A DNA stretch of 5,063 nt from Flavobacteriaceae bacterium (GTDB lineage: Bacteria; Bacteroidota; Bacteroidia; Flavobacteriales; Flavobacteriaceae): positions 1 through 5,063 of the forward strand of contig JAGLDM010000086.1 in the NCBI GenBank assembly GCA_023145595.1, given 5' to 3'. The translations under genes and the position numbers were made by a program. Position 1 is the first letter of the stretch, and each line of letters begins with the position of its first letter. Positions 1-5,063 of this stretch are shown here, one piece after another. Under the pieces are notes generated by a model. The model was not told the origin of the DNA and did no database searches. It worked only from the letters and a program-made list of their open reading frames with translations.

Positions 1-55
1 CATCTCTTGGGTGATAAAAACTTTACTATACTCGTTTCATGTGTGTTGTTTTGAA
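1..55 (-). other. Spacer after the thioredoxin gene, with a possible start codon of the next minus-strand gene
   Basis: This stretch lies downstream of the thioredoxin stop codon on the minus strand. The only candidate start that leads out of the window is the ATG at 3-1; an earlier ATG at 40-38 meets a stop after four codons. No hairpin followed by a T-run is visible, so the peroxiredoxin-thioredoxin transcript may continue leftward. From memory of flavobacterial genomes, a short conserved protein of unknown function (DUF6952 type) often follows this gene pair, which would suit a start here. That is inference, because no codon beyond the ATG is present. Confidence 0.25.
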
Positions 56-364
56 TTATATAATTTCAGCAACTAATTCCTTTAAACCTTCAAATCTATT
101 GGTTTGTACCTGATTTAATTTTTCACCATTCTCGAACGTCGCAAAAGTTGGTAAATTATCAACAGTAGCCAATTTACGAGATTCAGGAAATTTCTCAGCA
201 TCAACCAAAACAAAGGCAATGCTTTCGTTTTCTGAAGCCAATTTTTTGAATTTCGGTTTCATAATTCTACAATTCCCACACCATGATGCAGAAAATTGCA
301 CTACAACTTTATCGTTGTCTTTTATAATTTGTGCTAAACTATCGTCTGTGATTTCTGTCAACAT
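56..364 (-). CDS. Thioredoxin family protein with CGNC active site, probable partner of the peroxiredoxin
   Basis: A 102-residue single-domain thioredoxin, the usual length of the family. It has no signal peptide, so it should act in the cytoplasm as a thiol-disulfide oxidoreductase. Visible landmarks are the beta strand VVVQFSASW, the redox motif WCGNC (Cys29 and Cys32), the acidic residue in VLVDAEK (Asp55), and the cis-proline loop NLPTF (Pro72). The middle of the motif is Gly-Asn instead of Gly-Pro, which in the family tends to change redox potential or partner choice. It starts 31 bp after the peroxiredoxin stop codon on the same strand, which suggests co-transcription and a role in reducing that enzyme; the pairing is inference. 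The ATG at 364-362 gives a normal thioredoxin N-terminus. Family assignment is secure, the physiological partner is not. Confidence 0.93.
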   Translation of the reverse strand: MLTEITDDSLAQIIKDNDKVVVQFSASWCGNCRIMKPKFKKLASENESIAFVLVDAEKFPESRKLATVDNLPTFATFENGEKLNQVQTNRFEGLKELVAEII

Positions 365-395
365 AAAACAAATATTTTAAAGTTAGAATTTTCTT

Positions 396-1034
396 TTAAT
401 GCTTTGCTAAATATTCAGCAGTACTATTTCTATCGGCACCCATTGCATCTTTTCCTTCTTCCCAGTTTGCAGGGCAAACCTCACCATTTTCTTGTACATG
501 TGTATATGCATCAATCAATCGTAAATATTCCTTTACATTTCTACCTAAAGGCATGTCATTTACACTTTCATGGAAGATTTTACCATCTTCATCAATTAAG
601 TAAGTTGCTCTAAAAGTAACGTTTGACCCAGTAATTTCAATAGAATCATAATTTTCATTATATATTTCTTCATCAATGTCTAAAATACCTAATACATTTG
701 ATAAATTACGTGTTGTATCTGCTAATATAGGGTATGTTACTCCTTCAATTCCGCCATTATCTTTAGCCGTATTTAACCATGCAAAATGCACTTCGTTTGT
801 ATCGCAAGAAGCACCAATTACAATTGTATTTCTTTTTTCAAATTCAGGCAAAGCCTCTTGGAATGCGTGTAATTCTGTTGGGCAAACAAAAGTAAAGTCT
901 TTTGGATACCAGAATAATAACACTTTTTTTCCTTTTTCCGTTGCTTCCTTAAAAATATTGATTCTTAAATTATCACCCATTTCTGAAATTGCGTCAATTT
1001 CAATACTTGGAAATTTTTTACCTACTAATGCCAT
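396..1034 (-). CDS. Typical 2-Cys peroxiredoxin (AhpC/Prx1 type)
   Basis: A thiol peroxidase that reduces hydrogen peroxide and organic hydroperoxides in the cytoplasm. The peroxidatic motif is in FTFVCPTE, with Cys51 and the catalytic Pro44 and Thr48; the supporting Arg is Arg142 in FRATY. The resolving cysteine is Cys187 in GEVCPANW, near the C-terminus, as expected for a typical 2-Cys dimer in which it attacks Cys51 of the other subunit. A third cysteine, Cys77 in GASCDT, is not part of the classical mechanism. At 212 residues it is longer than bacterial AhpC (about 187), mainly through a longer segment around residues 117-141 and the C-terminal tail. Reduction is likely by the adjacent thioredoxin; no AhpF is present. 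The ATG at 1034-1032 gives the standard MALVGKKFP start. A TAnnTTTG element lies 38 bp upstream. It could be called AhpC or Prx; no symbol is assigned. Confidence 0.96.
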   Translation of the reverse strand: MALVGKKFPSIEIDAISEMGDNLRINIFKEATEKGKKVLLFWYPKDFTFVCPTELHAFQEALPEFEKRNTIVIGASCDTNEVHFAWLNTAKDNGGIEGVTYPILADTTRNLSNVLGILDIDEEIYNENYDSIEITGSNVTFRATYLIDEDGKIFHESVNDMPLGRNVKEYLRLIDAYTHVQENGEVCPANWEEGKDAMGADRNSTAEYLAKH

Positions 1035-1072
1035 TGTTTTTATATTTAATGATTTATAATTTATTTCTGATA

Positions 1073-1080
1073 CAAATTTA
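1073..1080 (-). promoter_or_regulatory. Putative -7 promoter element of the peroxiredoxin-thioredoxin operon
   Basis: Read on the minus strand this is TAAATTTG, a full match to the Bacteroidota -7 consensus TAnnTTTG. It sits 38 bp before the peroxiredoxin ATG, which would give a 5' leader of roughly 30 nt. No good TTG-type -33 element is visible about 19-21 bp further upstream, so the promoter may be weak or activator-dependent. In such AT-rich DNA the match could be chance. Confidence 0.45.
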
Positions 1081-1086
1081 ATGATA

Positions 1087-1099
1087 AAACTTGTTTTTT
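1087..1099 (-). repeat. Left arm of a 13-bp perfect inverted repeat in the divergent promoter region
   Basis: On the minus strand this reads AAAAAACAAGTTT, identical to the plus-strand sequence at 1215-1227. Allowing one mismatch, the match extends by a further AT on the inner side of the gene-ward end. This copy lies 6 bp upstream of the putative peroxiredoxin -7 element, inside what would be the spacer between -33 and -7. It could be a half of a shared operator, or a chance AT-rich match. Confidence 0.4.
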
Positions 1100-1200
1100 G
1101 ACGAGAATATTTATTTTTAAAATCAATATTAAAATAGAAGATTCTTATAGTGTTGTGATTTTTGAATATTATAATAAATCAGCATTTCATTTACAAATTG

Positions 1201-1208
1201 TATTTTTG
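1201..1208 (+). promoter_or_regulatory. Putative -7 promoter element of the MATE transporter gene
   Basis: TATTTTTG matches TAnnTTTG and is followed by CC, close to the TAnnTTTGC form common in flavobacteria. It lies 17 bp before the TTG start codon, so transcription would begin roughly at 1213-1216 and leave a leader of only about 10-13 nt. A TTG directly abuts it (1198-1200), but no TTG is found at the usual -33 distance. The short distance to the start codon supports translation from 1226 and not from a codon further upstream. Confidence 0.5.
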
Positions 1209-1214
1209 CCACAT

Positions 1215-1227
1215 AAAAAACAAGTTT
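1215..1227 (+). repeat. Right arm of the 13-bp inverted repeat, overlapping the MATE start codon
   Basis: AAAAAACAAGTTT on the plus strand, the inverted partner of 1087-1099. It begins 6 bp after the putative -7 element, covers the expected transcription start and 5' leader, and its last two bases are the first two of the TTG start codon. The arms are separated by 115 bp, so they would act as separate protein-binding sites and not as a hairpin. Confidence 0.4.
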
Positions 1228-2611
1228 GATATTAAGCCAATATACATCAGAATTTAAAAAGAACTTCAGATTAGCCTCACCAGTTATTTTGGGGATGTTA
1301 GGGCATGCTTTTGTCGGCGTTGTTGATAATGTGATGGTAGGTCAACTAGGTACAGCAGAATTGGCGGCTGCATCTTTGGGAAATAGTTTTGTCTTTGTAA
1401 CAATGTCTGTAGGGATTGGATTCTCAACAGCAATTACTCCGTTGGTGGCAGAGGCAGATGCCGAAAATGATGGTAATAAACTAAAATCTTCTTTTAAACA
1501 CGGGTTGTTTTTGTGTACGGTATTAGGATTGAGTATGTTTTTACTGACGTATGCAGCAATTCCGTTGTTAGATTATATGAAGCAACCTCAAGAGGTAGTA
1601 GAATTAACAATTCCATATTTAAAATTAATATCATTGTCATTATTTCCACTCATCGTTTTTCAGGGGTTTAAGCAATTTTCTGACGGGATGTCCTTTACGA
1701 AATATCCTATGTACTCTACTTTGTTAGGGAATGTGGTAAATGTTGTTTTGAATTATCTTTTAATATTTGGAAAGTTTGGATTTCCAGAATTAGGGATTAT
1801 TGGTGCGGCTTATGGAACGTTGATTTCAAGGTTCTTAATGTGGTTTCATTTATGGTGGTTATTGCGAGGTAGAGAAAAATCAAGGGTTTACGTTACAAAT
1901 ATTAAGTTGTTTGTTCTGGAGAGTGATATGCTCAAGAAAATTTTGAATCTTGGTTTTCCTAGTGCCATGCAAATGGTTTTTGAAACTTCCATTTTTACCG
2001 GTGCTATATGGCTTAGTGGTACTTTGGGTAAGAATCCACAAGCAGCAAATCAAATAGCATTGAATATGGGGACTATTACCTTTATGGTTGCCATGGGTAT
2101 GAGTGTAGCTGCTATGATTCGCGTTGGAAATCAGAAAGGATTAAAAAACTTTAAAGAATTGCGAAGAATAGCCTATTCCATTTTTTTTATGACTCTTGTT
2201 TTTGAAATTGTTTTTGCTGCATTTTTCTTACTGTTTCATAAATCATTACCCAAATTGTATTTAGATATGGGAGACGTGTCGCAGTTGGCAGACAATACCG
2301 AAGTCGTGATTTTGGCGGCTAAATTACTGCTAGTAGTTGCTGTTTTTCAGATTTCAGATGGTATTCAAGTCGTTGTGCTAGGAGCCTTAAGAGGTCTGCA
2401 AGATGTAAATATTCCAACTATTATGACCTTTGTTTCCTACTGGATGATTGGTTTTCCAATTAGTTATTTCTTAGGTAAAGAAGACGTTTATGGTATTTTT
2501 GGAATATGGATGGGCTTATTGGCAGGATTAACTGCTGCCGCAATTTTATTATCTTTGCGATTCAATTATTTAACAAAAAAACTAATTATAACTAATCATG
2601 GAAACTCCTAA
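1226..2611 (+). CDS. MATE family efflux transporter
   Basis: A 461-residue inner-membrane exporter of the multidrug and toxic compound extrusion family, which pumps cationic or other small molecules out in exchange for Na+ or H+. Length and hydrophobic pattern fit the usual 12 membrane helices in two six-helix halves. The first half carries PVILGMLGHAF and GVVDNVMVGQLG (Asp34). The second carries the acidic residues seen in NorM-like members: Glu253 in MVFETS (helix 7) and Asp378 in QISDGIQVV (helix 10), followed by LGALRGLQD. Translation most likely starts at TTG 1226. There is an in-frame stop at 1214-1216 and no ATG between; the first in-frame ATG (1295) would delete the start of helix 1, including the conserved SPVILG. 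The 3' end overlaps the next gene by 14 bp, so the two are probably translationally coupled. The substrate cannot be read from sequence; the subfamily looks NorM-like. Confidence 0.95.
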   Translation: MILSQYTSEFKKNFRLASPVILGMLGHAFVGVVDNVMVGQLGTAELAAASLGNSFVFVTMSVGIGFSTAITPLVAEADAENDGNKLKSSFKHGLFLCTVLGLSMFLLTYAAIPLLDYMKQPQEVVELTIPYLKLISLSLFPLIVFQGFKQFSDGMSFTKYPMYSTLLGNVVNVVLNYLLIFGKFGFPELGIIGAAYGTLISRFLMWFHLWWLLRGREKSRVYVTNIKLFVLESDMLKKILNLGFPSAMQMVFETSIFTGAIWLSGTLGKNPQAANQIALNMGTITFMVAMGMSVAAMIRVGNQKGLKNFKELRRIAYSIFFMTLVFEIVFAAFFLLFHKSLPKLYLDMGDVSQLADNTEVVILAAKLLLVVAVFQISDGIQVVVLGALRGLQDVNIPTIMTFVSYWMIGFPISYFLGKEDVYGIFGIWMGLLAGLTAAAILLSLRFNYLTKKLIITNHGNS

Positions 2612-2825
2612 ATTTTTAATGGGTGATAATTCTGATCACCAAGATTCAATCTTTGTAATTCATACAGAATATCCTCGATTTATCATAAACTTGGTTGATG
2701 ATGAAATTGAGTGGTGGGAAAGTTTTAAGCGAGATGACGAAGAAGAATTAACAACTGAAGTGGCGGTTTTAATAGAAGAGGCTAGTGCTTTTTATGATGA
2801 AGAGATGAAGCGGTATGCAGATTAG
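2598..2825 (+). CDS. Small acidic conserved protein of unknown function
   Basis: A 75-residue soluble protein with no signal peptide or membrane segment. It is strongly acidic: 22 Asp or Glu against 6 Lys or Arg. An N-terminal part (about residues 18-33, SIFVIHTEYPRFIINL) looks like two beta strands. An acidic middle with WW (39-40) and a DDEEE run (46-50) follows, then a C-terminal helix (about 51-72, from LTTEVAVLIEEAS). I recall similar short proteins (METPKF...FVIHTE.PRFIINL) in other flavobacteria, but I know of no assigned function. The ATG at 2598 lies inside the last codons of the MATE gene in another frame, a 14-bp overlap typical of a coupled operon. Its codon use resembles the neighbours and the product is plausible, so it is very likely real. 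A role linked to the transporter is only a guess from position. Confidence 0.85.
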   Translation: METPKFLMGDNSDHQDSIFVIHTEYPRFIINLVDDEIEWWESFKRDDEEELTTEVAVLIEEASAFYDEEMKRYAD

Positions 2826-2843
2826 TTTAAAAACTAATTTGTA
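2816..2843 (+). terminator. Possible RNA hairpin across the stop codon of the small acidic gene
   Basis: ATTAGTTT (2821-2828) and AAACTAAT (2831-2838) are exact inverted repeats. Pairing extends outward through G2820-T2839 (G-U in RNA), A2819-T2840, C2818-G2841, G2817-T2842 (G-U) and T2816-A2843. This gives a stem of 11 to 12 pairs with a loop of about 4 to 6 nt. The stop codon TAG (2823-2825) lies in the left arm. Beyond the right arm the sequence is ATTCGTAG, with no T-run, so it is not a standard intrinsic terminator. It could be an mRNA 3' stabiliser, a weak terminator, or a modulator of msrA expression. Confidence 0.4.
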
Positions 2844-2883
2844 ATTCGTAGAGGAATAACTCGACAGAAAAGTAAAGATATAA

Positions 2884-3528
2884 ATGATGCGAAAACTCAA
2901 AATATTTATTTGCTTCTTCTTGATTGCGTTGGGGTATTCTAAAATTCAGAGTCAAGAATTAGCAAAAAACACAACAGAAAAAATGAATTCTAAAAATTTA
3001 AATTTCGCTACCTTTGGTGGTGGATGCTTTTGGTGTACTGAAGCTGTTTTTGAACAATTAGAAGGAGTTTTAAAGGTGGAATCTGGTTATTCAGGAGGGC
3101 ATGTTAAAAATCCGGCTTATAGAGAGGTTACAAGTGGTAGTACTGGTCATGCAGAGGTAATTCATATTTCATACAATCCTTCAGTTATTAGTTATGAGGA
3201 ATTACTTGATGTTTTCTTTAACACCCACAATCCAACGACTTTAAATCAACAAGGTGCCGACAGAGGAACTCAATACAGGTCTGCTGTTTTTTATCATGAT
3301 ACAGCGCAACAATTGGCAGCAAATAAAATGATTGAAGCTTTAAATGTAGCCAACGTATTTGAAAATAAAATAGTTACAGAAGTAACTGAATTTGATGCTT
3401 TTTATGTTGCTGAAGATTACCATCAAGATTATTATGTAAATAATAAAACGCAAGGGTATTGTCAGGTTGTTATCAACCCGAAGTTAACAAAATTTCAAAA
3501 GCAGTATAAAGACAAGTTGAAAAAATAA
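2884..3528 (+). CDS. msrA: Peptide-methionine (S)-S-oxide reductase MsrA, probably exported
   Basis: Reduces the S-epimer of methionine sulfoxide in proteins. The catalytic motif GGGCFWCTE holds Cys48 as nucleophile with Phe49 and Trp50. Other family landmarks are GYSGG (68-72), the catalytic Glu91 in GHAEV, THNPTT (114-119), and DRGTQYRSAVFY (126-137). The resolving cysteine is Cys193 in QGYCQ. Length is 214 residues, with a single MsrA domain and no fused MsrB. The first 23 or so residues form a signal peptide: basic start MMRKLK, hydrophobic core IFICFFLIALGY, and probable cleavage at IQS|QE. There is no lipobox cysteine at the cleavage point, so a periplasmic enzyme is expected. The start could be ATG 2884 or 2887; both keep the signal. 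The spacer of 58 bp to the small gene allows either read-through or its own promoter (an imperfect TAATTTG is at 2835-2841). A periplasmic reductant would be required and is not encoded here. Confidence 0.95.
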   Translation: MMRKLKIFICFFLIALGYSKIQSQELAKNTTEKMNSKNLNFATFGGGCFWCTEAVFEQLEGVLKVESGYSGGHVKNPAYREVTSGSTGHAEVIHISYNPSVISYEELLDVFFNTHNPTTLNQQGADRGTQYRSAVFYHDTAQQLAANKMIEALNVANVFENKIVTEVTEFDAFYVAEDYHQDYYVNNKTQGYCQVVINPKLTKFQKQYKDKLKK

Positions 3529-3542
3529 ACTCCGATTAAATT

Positions 3543-5063
3543 TTATTTAGGTTCCATAATCACACAAGGGATAATCATTTCTTCCAAAGAAACCCCTCCA
3601 TGTTGATACGTGTTTTTATAGTATTTAACAAAATGGTTATAATTATTTGGGTAGGCAAAGAACAAGTCCTCTTTAGCAAAAACAAATGAACTGTTTATGT
3701 TAATTGAAGGTAAATGAATGTCTTTAGGGTTTTTAACAGTATACACATCTTTGTCGTTGTATGTTAAACTACGACCTGTTTTATACCTCAAATTAGAACT
3801 AATATTTTTATTCCCAATTATTTTGGTAGGCGATTTTGCGTTTATGGTTCCGTGATCTGTAGTAATAATTAACTTTTGTCCCATCTCTTGTGCTTTTTGA
3901 ATAATTTCGAGTAGAGGTGAGTTTTGAAACCAACTCATAGTTAGTGACCGATAGGCTTTGTCGTCATCTGCCAATTCTTTGATTACATCCATTTCTGTTT
4001 TTGAATGTGAAAGCATATCAACAAAATTATATACGATGACCGTTAAATCATTTTCTTTGGTACTTCTATAATTATCGGCTAATTGTTTACCAGCCTTTAA
4101 ATTGGTAATTTTAAAGTATTCATGGTTAATATCCAATCCTAACCTTTTAATTTGCTCTATTAAAAAATCATTCTCATACAGGTTTTTACCGCCCTCATCG
4201 GTATCATTTTTCCAATAATTAGGATACGTTTTTTGCATTTCTGCGGGCATTAATCCAGAGAAAATAGCATTTCTAGAGTATTGAGTTGCTGTTGGAAGGA
4301 TGCTGTAAAAAGCAACTTCTTCATCCTTTTTATAAAATTCAGTAACCAAGGGCTCCATTATGCGCCATTGGTCATATCTAAGATTATCAATAACGACTAA
4401 AAGTGTTCCTTTGTCTTTGTCAATATTTGGGACAACATAATCTTTAAATAAGGTGTGTGACATTGTAGGCTTGTCTTCACCTTCAAACCAATCTTGATAG
4501 TTTTTTTTTATAAATTTAAAAAACTGAGAATTGGCTTCTTGCTTTTGGCTTTCCAAAACCTCTATCATTCCAGGATCATTGATGTTTTCTAATTCAATTT
4601 CCCAGTACACCAATTTCTGATACAATTCGGCCCATTCTTCATAAGAATTTACCATAGACAAATCCATTGCAATTTTTCTAAATTCTTGCTGATAGTTTGA
4701 AGTGGTTTTTTCAGAAACCAATCTTGAATGATCTAGATTTTTTTTGAGGCTTAGTAAAATTTGATTCGGGTTTACAGGTTTAATCAAATAATCTGCAATT
4801 TTATTACCAATGGCGTCTTCCATAATATACTCCTCTTCGCTTTTGGTAATCATTATAATGGGAAGATTCGAGTGTTTAGATTTAATATCGGTAAGTGTTT
4901 CTAAACCAGACATTCCGGGCATATTCTCATCTAAGAAAACAATATCGAAAACACCTTCTTGAACCATGTCAATTGCATCGGCACCATTGGTACACGTTGA
5001 AACTTTATAATTCTTTTTTTCTAAAAAAATGATATGTGATTTTAATAAATCAATTTCATCATC
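3543..5063 (-). CDS. porX: PorX-like response regulator with PglZ domain (5' end cut by the window edge)
   Basis: The frame is open to the window edge, giving 506 visible residues. PorX proteins are about 515-518 long, so roughly 8-10 N-terminal residues are missing; the internal Met at 4967 is not the start. Counting from the edge, residues 1-110 form a receiver domain: acidic pair DDE (1-3), phospho-acceptor Asp45 in FLDENMPG, Thr73 in MITKSEE and Lys95 in LIKP. A helical linker follows (about 111-215). Then comes a PglZ, alkaline-phosphatase-fold domain: Asp226 in VVIDNLR, the Thr-bearing PTATQYSR (257-264), Asp349 and His353 in NFVDMLSH, Asp403-His404 in TTDHG, and His488 in YQHGG, a complete set of likely metal ligands. 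In Porphyromonas gingivalis, PorX with kinase PorY controls type IX secretion genes, and its PglZ domain is reported to be a zinc phosphodiesterase acting on oligonucleotides. All key residues being present suggests an active protein. PorY is not in this window. Confidence 0.93.
   Translation of the reverse strand, partial: DDEIDLLKSHIIFLEKKNYKVSTCTNGADAIDMVQEGVFDIVFLDENMPGMSGLETLTDIKSKHSNLPIIMITKSEEEYIMEDAIGNKIADYLIKPVNPNQILLSLKKNLDHSRLVSEKTTSNYQQEFRKIAMDLSMVNSYEEWAELYQKLVYWEIELENINDPGMIEVLESQKQEANSQFFKFIKKNYQDWFEGEDKPTMSHTLFKDYVVPNIDKDKGTLLVVIDNLRYDQWRIMEPLVTEFYKKDEEVAFYSILPTATQYSRNAIFSGLMPAEMQKTYPNYWKNDTDEGGKNLYENDFLIEQIKRLGLDINHEYFKITNLKAGKQLADNYRSTKENDLTVIVYNFVDMLSHSKTEMDVIKELADDDKAYRSLTMSWFQNSPLLEIIQKAQEMGQKLIITTDHGTINAKSPTKIIGNKNISSNLRYKTGRSLTYNDKDVYTVKNPKDIHLPSININSSFVFAKEDLFFAYPNNYNHFVKYYKNTYQHGGVSLEEMIIPCVIMEPK

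Noticed and set aside
404..613. Plus-strand open frame of 69 codons antisense to the peroxiredoxin gene
   Set aside because: It lies wholly within the well-supported peroxiredoxin gene, and its translation is low-complexity (rich in His, Leu, Tyr) with no recognisable domain.
676..1059. Plus-strand open frame of 127 codons antisense to the peroxiredoxin start
   Set aside because: It is the mirror of conserved peroxiredoxin coding sequence, with no family features and no promoter or start context of its own.
1106..1170. Three AATATT copies (1106, 1125, 1165) in the divergent promoter region as regulator sites
   Set aside because: Six-base self-complementary AT words are expected often in DNA this AT-rich; their spacing is irregular (19 and 40 bp) and the flanks do not match.
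1295..1297. ATG at 1295 as the MATE start
   Set aside because: It would remove the conserved N-terminal residues through SPVILG and part of the first membrane helix.
2835..2841. TAATTTG upstream of msrA as its -7 promoter element
   Set aside because: It is one base short of TAnnTTTG and lies in the right arm of the hairpin; too weak to list as a promoter, though msrA may still have its own.
3522..3549. AT-only inverted repeat (AAATAAA and TTTATTT) between the convergent msrA and porX stop codons, as a bidirectional terminator
   Set aside because: The stem is only 7 A-T pairs with an 11-nt or longer loop and no G-C pair, too weak to support a terminator call; the 14-bp gap simply holds two converging genes.
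4965..4967. ATG at 4967 as the start of the PorX-like gene
   Set aside because: The frame continues upstream to the window edge and encodes the conserved first part of a receiver domain, including the acidic DDE pocket.

Overview
The window is AT-rich with compact genes. Its proteins point to a marine or soil Flavobacteriaceae-type bacterium (phylum Bacteroidota). The reasons are a PorX-type regulator of the type IX secretion system (found only in Bacteroidota), TAnnTTTG promoter elements in place of a sigma-70 TATAAT box, start codons without clear Shine-Dalgarno sequences, and a MATE transporter whose N-terminus resembles flavobacterial members. The genus cannot be fixed from this sequence.

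Layout. On the minus strand, 1034 to 56, a typical 2-Cys peroxiredoxin is followed by a small single-domain thioredoxin with a CGNC active site; they look like one operon. A further gene may start at the very edge (ATG on the minus strand at 3-1), but only its start codon could be present. A 191-bp divergent promoter region (1035-1225) separates this operon from a plus-strand cluster. That cluster holds a MATE-family efflux transporter (TTG start at 1226), a 75-residue very acidic protein of unknown function that overlaps the transporter gene by 14 bp, and, 58 bp later, a peptide-methionine sulfoxide reductase MsrA with a signal peptide. Converging on msrA with only 14 bp between stop codons is a minus-strand gene for a PorX-like protein (receiver domain plus PglZ/alkaline-phosphatase-fold domain). 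Its first few codons lie beyond the right edge.

How the genes fit together. The peroxiredoxin and thioredoxin form a cytoplasmic peroxide-reducing pair, in which the thioredoxin could recycle the peroxiredoxin. MsrA probably repairs oxidised methionine outside the cytoplasm, so the window has an oxidative-stress flavour, but nothing shows joint regulation of the two strands. PorX is a regulator of protein secretion and appears to be an unrelated neighbour.

I see no mobile element, CRISPR array, RNA gene or clearly new multi-gene system. The best unexplained signals are a 13-bp perfect inverted repeat bracketing the divergent promoter region, a stable predicted hairpin across the stop codon of the small acidic gene, and that small gene itself.
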